In this document: positions 21,966-33,873 of the stretch, piece after piece | How the letters are laid out: every line of letters begins with the position of its first letter | Position numbering within the stretch: position 1 is the first letter of the stretch | NCBI RefSeq assembly: GCF_010093815.1 | Contig: NW_022985560.1 | Span: 1,175,501-1,239,500, forward strand | Length of the DNA stretch: 64,000 nucleotides | Direction of reading: 5' to 3' | From: Pseudovirgaria hyperparasitica | Lineage: Eukaryota; Ascomycota; Dothideomycetes; Acrospermales; Acrospermaceae | The notes under the pieces: model-generated | What the model was told of the DNA's origin: nothing | What the model saw: only the letters and a program-made list of their open reading frames with translations | Database searches by the model: none | Translations under genes and position numbers: made by a program

Positions 21966-23786
21966 TTAAACCCCTAGGCTCCTGATATAATCGAGCACAT
22001 CGTCCACTGCGTCATCGCAGGCTTGGAGCTGCAAGCTCAGTTGTGCATTCTCCTGTCTGACAGTTCGGATGACATTGAATGCCCCCGATTGCTGCCTCAG
22101 ACTGTCCGTCTCATCGTCGCCGAATCGAGTATGATGCATGGGCATCTTTCGACTGGTGACTTGCTGGCGACTTGGCTGTAATGAGCGTGTGGGTGTCAGA
22201 GACATTGCGATGGCTTCCTGTGGCTGTGCATTTTGAAGCGATGCGAGAGTACATGTCGAAGGTGGGGTGAGTGTGTGATGGTAAGAAGTCCAATTTGGTG
22301 AACAGGCTTCAACATGTGCGAGACTTGCAGCCGACGACGCCGTGCCCTCACTATCTGAGTCGAAGCCAGAATCTGTAAAGCTAATCGCCGAGTTGGACGT
22401 CCGCTTAGCTTGCCGCCGAGACCACGCTGGGTCGTCACGTTGGTCATATGAAGTTCTGCGACGTAAACGGGCTTCTTCCTCTGCAATCCGCAATTGTCGT
22501 TCCTTTTGGAGCTGCTGCTGGAGAGACTGCATTTCAGCGTCTTGTTCGGCTGCTCGCGCGGACATGTCGTCTAGCTGAATTTTGAGATGGCGCGAACGAG
22601 TCTCAAGCTCGTCACATTCCTCATCCTGTACGCTCTGTTCTGCTTTGAGTTCTGCAATCTGTTCGGCTTGTGAACGGTACGCGCTTTGGTAGCGTTGGAG
22701 CAGATTCTCAGCAGCTTCAAGAAGATCGTTGAAAGACGCAGGATCCAGTGGATCTGTTGGGCCGTGTGGAAACAGAGCATGCTGAACGTTTAGAGTTAGC
22801 AGCTCATCACTGCTATCTTCCGTGCGCGCCGGTTGCGAGACTCGAGGACCCTTTACACCGACAGACGGCAGTAGCCACGAGAATTTGTTCGTGGCGGATT
22901 GCGAGGTGGTTCGCCGTTGCAGCGTTGGCGCCGTAGAATTCCTCGTAGTGAACATGTCGTCGTCTGAATCTTCGCCCTCTTCTTCTTCTTCATCAACGTG
23001 AAGATGACGTGGTGTCTTCGAGGGCACGAGGCCCAGATTAACGTGTGCCGAAGCACCAACAAACAGCGCGCCGAATTTGCTATTACGTTTTGCGGAGACT
23101 GGACGGTCTTGCTCCTGGTCTTCTTCGGCGATCTTGGAGCCACGGAGGGAGATGAAGCTGGCGAGAGATTTGGTGGGCGAATGCAGAGCGCCTTTGGAGG
23201 TCTGTTGGATCGTAGAGGCAGCCTGGTTCACGAAGGGTCGGCAGTTGTCGAGGAAGGTGTTTGTGAGAGAGCGCTGGGTGTGGCTGGGTGGCTGGGTGTA
23301 GTCGTCGAAGGGTGAGGGGCCAGGCTGGTATCTCGTGTCGGTTTGGTGGAAAGCAGCGGAAGGAACAGATAAGTTGATGTCGTCAAAGTTATTGTCATCT
23401 AAGGATGATGCGTGGGAAGGGGTTGGTGGTGGATGTTGGCGGAGTATCAATCCATGTCCGCTGCGCAGGGAACAAGCTGTAGCACTGGAGGTGGAGTGAT
23501 GTCGTGTATGGCTGTGTTGAAACTGGTCGTGCTGCTTTTGTTGTTGCTGCTGTTGCTGTTGCTGGTTCTGGTTCTGGTGCCGGTGCTGGTGCCCATGAGA
23601 TGTCGAGGAGGAGGAAGGATACATGAGGATAGCTGGTGGCGGGGACGTTGACCACGAATGCGACTGACTGCAGATGCAGGTGGGCGTTTTGCAGGCGGTT
23701 GGAGGCGAATGCAGTAGCTTCTGAGCTGGCGCAGGTCGAGAACCAGATGAGTGGAAGTCGAAATGGTTATGATGGTGGTGGAACAA
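21966..23786 (-). CDS. Coiled-coil, low-complexity protein, 606 aa
   Basis: A single open frame. The N-terminus is His, Ser, Pro and Gln rich (HHHHNHFDFH; a nine-Gln run around residue 80). An acidic EEEEEGEDSDDD stretch precedes a coiled coil (about residues 355-450: NLLQRYQSAYRSQAEQIAEL and on, with ELETRSRHLKIQLDD). A short conserved-looking helix closes the protein (RQENAQLSLQLQACDDAVDD). No enzymatic motif is seen. Such an arrangement suggests a scaffold or cytoskeletal/septal protein, but that is inference. The first ATG is used; the His/Gln-rich start could be extended artificially, and a later ATG at MYPSSSSTSHG is possible. Confidence 0.75.
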   Translation of the reverse strand: MFHHHHNHFDFHSSGSRPAPAQKLLHSPPTACKTPTCICSQSHSWSTSPPPAILMYPSSSSTSHGHQHRHQNQNQQQQQQQQQKQHDQFQHSHTRHHSTSSATACSLRSGHGLILRQHPPPTPSHASSLDDNNFDDINLSVPSAAFHQTDTRYQPGPSPFDDYTQPPSHTQRSLTNTFLDNCRPFVNQAASTIQQTSKGALHSPTKSLASFISLRGSKIAEEDQEQDRPVSAKRNSKFGALFVGASAHVNLGLVPSKTPRHLHVDEEEEEGEDSDDDMFTTRNSTAPTLQRRTTSQSATNKFSWLLPSVGVKGPRVSQPARTEDSSDELLTLNVQHALFPHGPTDPLDPASFNDLLEAAENLLQRYQSAYRSQAEQIAELKAEQSVQDEECDELETRSRHLKIQLDDMSARAAEQDAEMQSLQQQLQKERQLRIAEEEARLRRRTSYDQRDDPAWSRRQAKRTSNSAISFTDSGFDSDSEGTASSAASLAHVEACSPNWTSYHHTLTPPSTCTLASLQNAQPQEAIAMSLTPTRSLQPSRQQVTSRKMPMHHTRFGDDETDSLRQQSGAFNVIRTVRQENAQLSLQLQACDDAVDDVLDYIRSLGV

Positions 23787-25894
23787 TTAAGGAGGCTCGA
23801 AATTTCCGATAGAAGTGTGTGCTAGTAGACTCAGAAGATTTGGAGAGGAGATTTGCATATGGATTGGAGTGAACGAGTGAAGATACAATTGATGTGGTTG
23901 AGATATTCGTCGAAAGTGGCTGGGTGTGGCTGGTATACTGAGAGGTTGGGGTGTGGCTGGGGAACAAGCTTAGATGGAGGGGCAGGCGGTGTGGCTAGGT
24001 AGAAGTGTGGCATGGCTTGATTGGCTGGACTTTTGTCTGGGTAGGTTTCATCACGCTACGGGGTACAATATCTACCATGCATGGCAGCTACTGTATACTT
24101 AAGTAAATGCTCCATTTCCATCAAGAGAGTTTAGCTATCACACAGGCTAGACACTGCACCTAGCTATAGATGCTTGGAAGGTAATAATACTAAAAGTCCA
24201 ACGAATTGTCCGTTCCTATGAGAAGCATAATCAACCCAGCTCTATGAATGACGGCGGATCTTGTTGATGAACCTGGCACCTAGACACGACCACGACCGAC
24301 AGCTGATCAAGATCGCCCACCACCACCCAAGGACAAAAATGTCAGTGCGCCGAAGCGACTACGTATGCAGCCAGACACGATCGGGGAGAATCCACTCCAG
24401 CAGCACAGCACATCCCACTCATCACGAATGACGAGTACCCACCTGTTGAAGAATGAATGGGTGCGTCAACTACCTAGTATTTTATTAGGTAGTCTAAGAA
24501 CATCCGACGACGTGGCTGAGCGAGCGGACGGTGAGAGAAGAGAGCAGGGGGGGGTGCTTAGGCTGCTCATGGCGCTGCCGCCGACGGGAGCACAGGGTCG
24601 CGCCTGCCCTTTTTTCTTTTCTTTCTAACGGCAACGGCCAGCGGCAACGTCAGCGGTCAAAAACATCCATCCCCCTCGCTCGCCCCAGAGCCCCGGATCC
24701 TGGTCCTGGTCCTGGTCACGTGGGATCTATTACTTACTTCCCAAACACGTGGCAGCTCTTCTTTTTCCATCAACACATCATTAATTACAGGTTCATAGCT
24801 GCACAGCACACAGCACAGCCGAGAGCCACCTGCAGCAAAAGCACAGACTATGTTTGTAATGTCCTCAATATTAAGCCATGCTCATACCGAAAAGAGAGAG
24901 ATAAAAAGAAAAAGAAAAAAAAACATACTTCATTTATCCGCAGGCAGAAAATTGCCCCGAGGTATTGTGCATATCAATCATCTCATAATTTCCGCATCCT
25001 ACGGTCTACCTAGGGTTGGTGTTTTCTTGGTGGTCACGCAGAAATGAAGCTCCTCTATGTGTGAGTGAGGTATTTCCCATGTCACCAACAAAGAGTTCGA
25101 ACGAAATAAGCCGTCTTTCTCTTTAACCTATCTATCCCTGCATGCTTTATACCGAGCACTCTGCGTTTTTAATCTCCAATAAATACTACTACTACACACA
25201 CACACATAGAGAATCTCCAGTAACTTTAGGGGCCATACCAGAGCATATGACTTTCTGGCCACGTCAATGTCCTTCTTTCTGGTCAGAGTCTCACGTTTTT
25301 GATATAATCATGTGGTCTGGTACATGTTTAGCTTAGCAACCTATGTCGGAAGCGCGTGCGTCGTCGTGCATAGATAGTTAACAAAGCTTAGTCGAGCATT
25401 TAGTCCCAAGCCTCTTAAATTAATACTTTCAATTTCGCGTGGTATTGAACACTTTAGCTTGAAACACGCATATTGCTACAATTGATCTGAGAGCCCTTTT
25501 GAAGAACCGGTACATCTATTCCATCCTTCGAAGCTCGTATGCACTGCCATTGGCATTCACTGTATGTGCAGGTCCGGTTACCCGTTCATGTCTGCATTGT
25601 GGACCGTGGTGCGATTTGGGTATCCTACGGTATCGACTCCGAAATGCGCAGCCTGCAGGGTCTCCCCGGCAAATAAGCCACGCGTAAATATGCCCCCAGG
25701 GTGCAGTCCCAATCAGGCAATCCGACCTCGATGCAATTATCAGACCATTTTTGACTCGTGGGTGCGCCGTGTATCCCTTGAGCCCTGCTGCCACCAACCA
25801 AACACGGCGTCGCAGTGACAGGTAACAAGGTACGCTTCTTGAGACTGTAGTGTTATTGTCATGGCTGTTTGCAATCACCATATGCGTCATAACA
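23787..25894. other. Intergenic region upstream of the coiled-coil gene, downstream of VPS18
   Basis: About 2.1 kb with no supported gene. It contains a short inverted repeat (CTACCTA...TAGGTAG, near 24470), purine-rich runs near 24890-24925, and a CA run near 25196. Small frames have no family resemblance. Confidence 0.5.
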
Positions 25895-28800
25895 TCACAA
25901 AGCCCATTCATCCTTGTTGTCTGCAGACGTCGTAAAAGGCTCATCAATGAGCCGCACGGCGAGCTCGCTGCAGAGGACACTGCACGAATAGTATTAGCAT
26001 CACGTCCATGTCACATCGTCTAACAACACACTCACCATGACCCTGCCACCAGAGCATCCAGCTCTTTGACTAGTTTCTCCCTCTTCGCACCCACACTGGT
26101 GCCCTTGCTCACTTCCATCTCTACGTCTCTGATCTTTCTCCCTCTCGCAGTACCCACAAGCTCCACAACCTTCTTGCCCAAGCAGTCACTGTGGAACGCA
26201 TGTTGGCAAGGGAAGACGAAGAATTGCCTTGCCAACAATGGCAGACGACATACGTAACATCTCTCACCAGGCTCGACGATTGCGTATCGCTGATCGAGGG
26301 CTTTAATGTCCGATTTGATATGCCTCGCCGTTTCCTCACTCGCATCCATCTCTTCACGCAATCTATCCATGTTCTGTGAATACTGCTCGAGTGCCTTGCA
26401 AATCTCTTCTTTAAAGTCGTCAATGACGACAAAATCGGGAAAGAAGGGAATGAGGTCTTCTATCTTGAGTAGGTCGCACTTTTGCAGCAGTTCAATGGCT
26501 GCTTTGATGCCCTGCGTCTGGCTGATGACTTTTCTAGCGACTGCGAGCCACAGCTTCTTCCGTAGGGCTGGTGTGACATCCGAGCGGTTGGCTACAGAAG
26601 TGGCAAGATCGATCTTGTCGTGCTTCAGTGCTAGATCTACTGCTTGAATTGGCTGGCCCATCGAGCTGTATATGTGTACGCAGCTCTGAACTCGGTCATG
26701 CTCGATGCAAAGTCGGAGAGCAAAGTCGGCGTCGTAATGTTGCTCAGAGGAGTACGACTGTTGTTCAAGATAGGTAAGAAGTGCCGTTTCATCCTGGGAC
26801 CGGCTCGATGCGTATATAGAGATCAGTGTGTTGTGAACTGCCGCGTCTGTAGAGTTGCGCCGGTTGATCTCGTCCTGGAGGTAGCGAACTGCTTGGTTCT
26901 GTGCTAGAGATGTCGAGGTCGTAGTGTTGTTGTAGTTCAGGAATGCAGGTATGAGTTTGCGCGCATCAAGGTTTGTCTGTCTCATCATGATGTCGACCAT
27001 TTCAGCTGGGGCATGAATCATCAACACACTGCTATATTTGTAAAAGATATCCGGATCGGTCTGTTTCATGAGCACATCAAGCGATTCCCTCCACCGCTCG
27101 CGTTGCACCCAGTATGATAATACGTAGTTGTAGTCGTTGATGACATTCGCAAAGTAGAGCAATTCCTCTTCGCGACCATGACTACTGATGATATCGTAGG
27201 TTGTCTTTCGGTCCAGATCCAATCGATATTTGGACGCAAAGTCTTGGAACTCCTTCCGCACTCCTGACAAGCGGTCTTGTGTTTCGGCAGTATTCATACT
27301 TTCAGAAAGCTCTGCCTTGGTGGTGATTGTATCGTCCAGTGAGTTCAGCTTCGCCATGTAGATCTCTACCAGCCATGTCGCCAACATGATCCGTTGCATG
27401 GTCGCAGTTTTCTTCATGTTTTGCAATTTCGTCGTCAGGTACCTTCGAAGAGCGTCTTGCTCTCCCGCATCGATGAGAGTCAGAGAGACTTGCTCAAAGG
27501 GTTTCGTGCTGCGCCCGTAAACCACGGCCGCCTCCATGTACTGGTTCCGTCCAACGAGATGATCACCATATGCAGTCGAGACAGCATCTCTATGCTCGGG
27601 CGTCTTTGCAAACTTCGAAGCAGCCTCGAAATTCTTGTTTCGAAGCATTATTCGCCAGATATCTCGACTTTCGTCTTCTACGACGATTTCGAAGATCGCT
27701 TGGGATGTGAACAGCCAGAACGTGTTCTTCTTCATATCCGCCACCAAGCCGAGTATGCTTTGACCTTGCTCCAAGACCTCTTGATCGAGTACGACTGTTT
27801 CATCTAGTCTATTGATAGCCACTAATCTTCCTTCAACCAACTGCAGGACGTGCCATTGAGTCAAGACCATGGAAGCGACATTATCCTGTGAAGCTCGCGG
27901 TCGCCCGGTCGAGCTTTGTGATGGTGGTATGACTGATCGTGGAAGGGTCTTGGCCTCTGAGTAAACTCTGTTGCCTAGCTCAGATGGATCAGGCGACGTA
28001 AGGAGCTTGCCATGAAACACCCCTCTCGACGTAAGCCAAGCGAACACCCTTTCCTCTCCAGCAGAAACAGAATCTTCTGGCGACTCAGGGGAGATAGCCA
28101 GGCTTGATACTGCAGCCTGCGAAGTTCCCGGAACACTGTGCACTGTGGGTGCTTCGCCTTCAAACATTCGAGAGTAAATCGATGCGCTGCCTTCGTGACC
28201 TGGTCTGCCGACTTTGCCTACGAAGTGAAGAAGCTTTGATTCCGTTGCCACGAGAACTCGGCGCGTGTCTTGTCTTCCCGGAAGAGTGTCTGTCCATATA
28301 CCTGTAATTGCACTGTCCGCCCTGTATACATGTTTACAGAATCGCTCCTCCCGACGGTAAAACTCAGTCGATTGCTCGATGTAGAGCTCATAAATGTTGC
28401 CATCCGCCGCACCGATCAAGATTTCACGCGTCGTAGACGTCGGTTGGGAAGGATTCCAGGATATCGACTCGATGTTGACGCCCTTCAAGCGCGATAGAGC
28501 TTTCGGTTGTCTTGATTGTGCATGGAGATAGAAGTTTTCATTGAGTGTAGTTGTTATGATAAGGTGCGATGCAGAGGGATCGAGGAATAGTCGACGTATA
28601 ATTCCGACTTCAGTAGTCTTCTTGGGAAGGTCGATGTCTACTCTTGTCAGTGTCTCGAGCCTGGAGGGACTACTATGGCTACTACTAACCATCTATGTCG
28701 GCAGGATTGCTTAGATCTATTCTGAGTATCCTGCCTGTCGTCAAAGCCAAGATGAGAATATCATTAGCTACCTGGGCTGCGACGAAGTCTGAAGCAACCG

Positions 28801-28906
28801 AGAACTGGAGCGCGACTCGCTCCAAGTTGAAGACTGGAAGCGCTTGTTCCTCATGGTCCTTAAGATTAGAGGGCGCAACGTAGCCGCTGGAGGATTCGAA
28901 GGCCAT
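25895..28906 (-). CDS. VPS18: Vacuolar sorting protein Vps18/Pep3, 967 aa, three exons
   Basis: Exons 28906-28690, 28637-26036 and 25979-25895. Vps18 is a core subunit of the HOPS and CORVET tethering complexes at endosomes and vacuoles. The N-terminal half is the Pep3/Vps18 propeller and the middle is helical clathrin-like repeats. The C-terminus is a RING-H2: C866-x2-C869, C883, H885/H888, C891, and the last pair C940-x2-C943. That last pair (SCVLCSELAVRLIDEPF) lies in exon 3 and is reached only by removing a 56-nt intron (GTGAGT...GTGCAG, 26035-25980). Reading straight through would stop at 26032 and lose it. The protein ends KDEWAL, as I recall for fungal homologues. Intron 1 (28689-28638) is GTTAGT...TAG, 52 nt. 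Confidence 0.94.
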
Positions 28907-29444
28907 GTGGTCACATATGACACATCGCGAACCGGAATCAGCGTTCTGTGGATGTGGTGGTATGCTTCAAGCATGCGAAGCTACTTGGGCGCTACGTATG
29001 ATGCGCGACCTAATTCGGTTTAGCTCTAATGGAGCCGTGCCTTGGTAACTGCAAAAAATGCGGGGATTGTATCACTACATCATACTTTTGGAATCAGACC
29101 TCGTGGACAGCTGGGATTCTGATTGTGGTGATGGTGTTTGTCTCCATGAAACACCCTGCTATGTACACTTTGGCTCCACACGTCCCGCAGGCTATCAAGC
29201 CATCAATTCTGTTCATTTAAGAGTCAAATCCGTCACAAGGGATGTTGCTTAAAGACTCTCAGTCTAGGTTATCAGTGCCCGGCTTTCTTATGTGTTTAGT
29301 ATTATCATTTTGCAACCCGATTCCAAAGTGTTCCATTTCAGGTCGACTTCTCAATTTTTCTCTCGATGCTATAGTCTTTACGAATTCCATGGCAGTATGC
29401 GACGTGTCATAAAGCCGCGACAATATCATCACCACGTACCGTGC
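28907..29444. other. Intergenic region upstream of VPS18
   Basis: The VPS18 promoter side and the 3' flank of the next minus-strand gene. Nothing else is recognised. Confidence 0.5.
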
Positions 29445-30023
29445 TCACGAGAACTCCACCAGCGGCCTTGACCTCACAGTCCTTCCATCCCTAGGCTCGA
29501 TATCCTCTCTATCATCAGCCATCTCCCCACACTCGACGCCCGAGTACAGATTCTCAGGCCCGATCTCTACAGCAACGCCCTCATCAACTACAACATTCCA
29601 TCGACGCAGAAGACGAGTCCACTCGTTCATCAGTATGTTGATATCTCTTTCGATGTTCGAAAGTCGGATGCGGTTGACATTCTTCATATTTTCGGCCGAC
29701 TCGCGTCTCGCCTCGAGATAGTCGAAGAGTTCTTCCAGCTCCCGCATGTGCGCAATCTTCGTCGCGTTGGTGACATTGTCTGGAGGGGGCTGCAGCGCTA
29801 TTCTCAGCAGGTGTGTTGTTTGGGCGGTGGTGATGGCGCTTGGCATTATGGACGACATGGAGGGCGTGGGGGTTTGTTCGGTTGAATCTCTCGTCGAGCT
29901 TGACATGGAAGATGGAAAGATGTCATGTAGGGGAAGCAGCGTGGTCGTATTATGATCGCAGCATTGTTTCTGCATGTCATGCGGCCTGCTGACGGTAGTC
30001 ATGCGTTTGTCTCTGCGTAACAA
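29445..30023 (-). CDS. Unknown protein with a short coiled coil, up to 192 aa
   Basis: An open frame with two plausible starts, M1 (30023) and M40 (MSSSTRDSTEQTP, about 29906). The second is more protein-like. Residues about 85-140 form a charged helix (MRELEELFDYLEARRESAEN, then NVNRIRLSNIERDINILMNE). The C-terminus is acidic then basic. There is no domain I recognise. Codon composition is consistent over the last ~150 residues, which supports a real gene. Confidence 0.55.
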   Translation of the reverse strand: MLRRDKRMTTVSRPHDMQKQCCDHNTTTLLPLHDIFPSSMSSSTRDSTEQTPTPSMSSIMPSAITTAQTTHLLRIALQPPPDNVTNATKIAHMRELEELFDYLEARRESAENMKNVNRIRLSNIERDINILMNEWTRLLRRWNVVVDEGVAVEIGPENLYSGVECGEMADDREDIEPRDGRTVRSRPLVEFS

Positions 30024-30253
30024 AAGTGAATGATGTAAATAAAATCTTCACGCTCAGACGGAAACTCGTGTAGGCAGCAACATCCATCCATCGAGCTCCC
30101 AGATCCCATCCCTTGACTGATCGATGTTACACAAGTCCGGGGACAGGGGTAGAATGGAAAAACACATCGTTTTCATACGGGATACAATAGTACGAGTGGA
30201 AATGATTCATGCAGACGAGGACTTGTAGTAACATGTCTGACGCTATGGGAAGC

Positions 30254-31078
30254 TCAACTCTCCACCACAACCCACTCATTCCCCGAACACCAACCCATCT
30301 CATCATCACTCGGGCCATCAAGTATCTCGTCCTCAACATCGCTCTCCGCAACCTCGCTCCATTCCCTGTCCACTGTCCTCCACTTCTTCTCCTCAGACTT
30401 CGCCAAAGCCCAGTCCACAAGCCTACTCATCTCTCCTCTTCCTTCCCCTCCACCGCGATCATCTGTCCAAGAATACATGTCCCAGACACTGTCGCTATTC
30501 TGGTCCGCTCTCGGTCCATACAGCTCCAGCTCAGCAGCTCTGAACTCGGCATCGACGTCCCACTCGCATTCTTCGCCCTGGTAGAACACATCCCCTCGAG
30601 CCTCGCTCACACTTTGCGTCATCACCCCGCCCTTCAGCATCATGAACTTGCGATTGTTGGGGCCCCAGCCCTTGCCCTTGATTCTGCGTCCGCCGTTGGG
30701 AGATCCGTGCTCTAGTAGTTGAGCTTGCTTCCATAACATGTGTTTTGTTACGGCCTCTGGCAGTGTGTCGGAGGGGTGGTCGAGAAGGCATTCGTTGTGG
30801 GTATGTGACCTGGTGCTGGCTTGGATGGTGTCCATCGCGGATGTGTGAGAGGGGCAGTCGATCGGTCGAATGATCTGATTGTGATTCATATGTCTCAACT
30901 TGCCATATTTCACGGAATGCTTGCGGACGCGATCATGTTCTTTGGAGGGAGACCGAAGGTCTAGGGTAGGTTCAAAGGGAGAAGTGAGGTTGCTGTGCTT
31001 AGGCATCTCGGCTTGTTGGGGATTGTTTAGGTTCGTTGGATGAACCGTATATGATGTCTCGGAGGGTGCCGTGAGCAA
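30254..31078 (-). CDS. Unknown acidic protein, up to 274 aa
   Basis: An intronless frame. A second ATG at M25 (MPKHSNLTSPFEP) is an alternative start. A basic glycine-containing stretch (NGGRRIKGKGWGPNNRKFM) sits mid-protein, followed by GVMTQSVSEARGDVFYQGEE and an acidic Trp-rich C-terminus. No signal peptide or membrane segment is visible. It lies 230 bases upstream of the preceding gene in the same orientation; whether they are related is unknown. I cannot assign a family. Confidence 0.55.
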   Translation of the reverse strand: MLTAPSETSYTVHPTNLNNPQQAEMPKHSNLTSPFEPTLDLRSPSKEHDRVRKHSVKYGKLRHMNHNQIIRPIDCPSHTSAMDTIQASTRSHTHNECLLDHPSDTLPEAVTKHMLWKQAQLLEHGSPNGGRRIKGKGWGPNNRKFMMLKGGVMTQSVSEARGDVFYQGEECEWDVDAEFRAAELELYGPRADQNSDSVWDMYSWTDDRGGGEGRGEMSRLVDWALAKSEEKKWRTVDREWSEVAESDVEDEILDGPSDDEMGWCSGNEWVVVES

Positions 31079-32462
31079 TCAAGGAATCCGCTTAACGTAA
31101 CAAGCTATGTGGAATATGTGCGAGATTAAGTTAGGAGTCCTTATGCATGACTGTCGTGTGTGAACTGCAAAACAGAACAGTTTTATATTGATCTTGGTCG
31201 AAAGTTTGGACCAGAAGCGGGTGAATGTAGCTCAAACAACTCAGCTCACGGTGTCATGGGTTGAGTGAATCAGGTAAACAAGAGCCTGAACGCTTGCTTC
31301 AATGATGTACCATTACAGAAGACGATGTCCGTTTCGGGTCAACGTAAAGCCAAACTGAGGAGTCATCATTATGGCTCATCGCACGGAGGAAGCTGGAACT
31401 GCCCATTGACAATCGCGCAGACAAACATAAACTCATACGTTGTATCAGTCCTAGCCAGCATCTTTGGCAATGGCTTACTATCACAATCAACCAAGCTGAG
31501 GAAGCTGGTGCGCCACTAGCATGCACTGCCACCACATAACGCAAGGGGATTCCACCCGCAGCCTTCAGGTTTCACAGGCAGCATTAGCAAATCGGTAGCA
31601 GACTTCTTGACACTGCACTGCGTACGTTGTTAAGGGTGGTCATTGTTAAAGGCCAACAACAAAGCAGCATGAAAGCGAGCCAAGCAAAGGACAATGAATT
31701 GTCAGGGTATGTTTGTTGTCAGTGCTAGTGTTGGTCTAAACATCGCTAAAGGCGGCCCGGGGAGGGCAAGCGCGTCCGAGGGTCCAGGCTGGTTCCCGCC
31801 CCTTCCTCGTTCGGCCGCGACCCTTATGGCGATCAAGGCCTCTCTCTCTCTCTCTCTCTCTACCTGGATTCTGTGCTATTGATGAGGTTTTTGCCGGGTT
31901 CAAGATACAGTTACTTGCAGGATATATAGACAGGGTCTGGGCGTTGTATCAAGAGAACCAACATCGGAGGAAAACCTGCGAATCGCATCAGGCCATCCTA
32001 GCCCGATCAGCCTGTTTACGAATACGACCTCCACTCCTTTTATGTCTGGCTGGCTAGACGCGCGCCGACTTTTTTTTTGGGTGGGCGGCCGGGGGACGAC
32101 GCTAATCCGTTACTGTAGGTATTGTGTATGCCTTGCGCGTCAAAGCAGATTCGCGGCTTGTTTTGGACAAGACTGCGCCCGCAAGGCTTTCTCCCCACTC
32201 CTCTCTTGTCGTCGATCTGATCTGCTTGTCGTTAATATTGTTGGTATCGTCTCTGTTCCACCGGTAATACCTGCCATCCTGCTCCATCACTTCACGATCG
32301 CGCCCTCAACTCAGCGGAGGACCTGTCACAAAACGTCGTGAAGACGCCCTTGCCCAGCCAGCCGCACGATCGGCTCTCCACCTGCTACCGCATTCATCCT
32401 TGGATCAGAGACTGAAAGCTTGAAAAGAAGAGAGACTCTATCAGATAATAGAGATTGTGATA
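31079..32462. promoter_or_regulatory. Divergent intergenic region
   Basis: About 1.4 kb between two head-to-head genes. It has a (TC)n tract at 31841-31862 on the strand sense to the MARVEL-like gene, which is typical of fungal promoters. No other gene is supported. Confidence 0.45.
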
Positions 32463-33572
32463 ATGGGCTTCGCCCAGATAGCTCAGAGCTACTCGCAGAA
32501 ATGCAAAATCGTAGCCCACGTATTTCAAGTCCTCTTTATCTTCGTTGCAGGATGCATCACTCTCGCCATCCTCACAAAAGGCGGCTACGTCGGCGGTGGC
32601 ACCAAGTACTTTCTGGCATTGGTGAGCTGTCTTTCTCCGTAATCTGAGCAGACAATTCGCTAACAAGGACCCCTCTCTGCAGTGCTTATTGTCCGTCCCT
32701 GCGTTGTTATATCTAGTGATGGTGCCCATGTGGCAGCGAACAGTACGATTCGCCAATGTATGGGCCTTTATTAGCATCGACGCCTTGTATACCATCCTAT
32801 GGCTCGCCGCCTTCATCTCAGTCGCCATGTACAACTCAGCGGGAATAAGACAGGGCGCAAAAGACGCGAATCTCGACGAGAACGACGGCAACTGCACGAC
32901 GTTTGCATACGGCTCGGAGGGAAAGTGCAACATATCACGCGCAACAGTAGGCCTGGGCGCTGTCGTCTTGTGAGTAGCTAGCTATACAGCGCAGAATACG
33001 TCGGAGAAGAAGCTGACCTTTTCCCCTCAAGCGTCCTATTCCTCATCACGACTGGCATATCTGCATACTGGGCGCAGCACTTCCACAAAACGGGCGAGTC
33101 TCCATTTGCGGGCATGGCCGGCGGCGTGGGCCCGAACGGACGCACCCAAGCCCCAGATTTCGAAGCACAGAAGACTGATAATGCCGATGGAGCCCACGAA
33201 TGGTCCGCAGACATGAACGACCACGGAAGGACAAGCGACGAATACATGCTCAATACTTCGACGATAGATGAGACGCATCCAGGACGCCCCATCGATTGGA
33301 GCAATGTTGACGACGACACTACGTATCACAGCCCGGCTGGCGCTGGTGTTGGCACATATCGCAAACCTACCGCTGTTGACACGACCGAGTACAGCGGCTA
33401 TCAGGAGCCTAGTGCGCTAAGCCCCGGCGGATATGAGGACTATAGACGCAGCGATGTTCCGGCTCACACGGCCGACGACCGAGACGAGTCACAAGGGTAC
33501 AATGGATACGAGAGATATCGGGACGAGCAGCAGAGGAAACAATCACAGGGTGGGGGATACAGCTTCAGCTGA
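32463..33572 (+). CDS. MARVEL-like four-helix membrane protein, 328 aa
   Basis: Exons 32463-32621, 32683-32969 and 33032-33572 (GTGAGC...CTGCAG and GTGAGT...TCAAG introns). Four hydrophobic segments occur: about residues 18-38 (VFQVLFIFVAGCITLAIL), 52-70 (LCLLSVPALLYLVMV), 78-100 (NVWAFISIDALYTILWLAAF) and 140-165 (VGLGAVVLFVLFLITTGISA). A cysteine-containing loop (NCTTFAYGSEGKC) lies before the fourth. This matches fungal MARVEL-type proteins of the plasma membrane or cell cortex. The C-terminal ~160 residues are soluble, polar and Tyr/Gly/Ser rich, probably cytosolic. A role in membrane domains or cell-wall-associated trafficking is inference. Confidence 0.85.
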
Positions 33573-33873
33573 ATGGTCGTGGCTCGGTCGAGCTAAAGTT
33601 GATTTCTGTAATGGATATTGTACAGGCGTACCACGACGGAGTTCTGGGCAAATTTTGGCAGCTCGGGGCAACCATCTCAGCCTAGCGATGTATTTTCCAA
33701 GATATTTCATTGAAGATGTTGACGTGATCCCATTTATTCCGCTGCGTGGATTTGAAGCATTCAATTCGAAGCCCGTAATGAAACTCAGAGAAAATCGAGA
33801 ACAGCCCTCACGATTCGAAACGCCAACCCATGCACCGCTCTGTCTTCACAACTCATTTCCAACCCAAGCCGCC
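33573..33873. other. Short convergent intergenic region
   Basis: Shared 3' flanks of the MARVEL-like gene and SEC72. Nothing else seen. Confidence 0.5.

Noticed and set aside
24460-24500. CTACCTA...TAGGTAG inverted repeat as a MITE end
   Set aside because: The arms are only about seven bases, with no partner TIR or target-site duplication.
25516-25980. 154-codon minus-strand frame overlapping the last VPS18 exon
   Set aside because: It lies in a different phase from the RING-completing exon and has no family resemblance.
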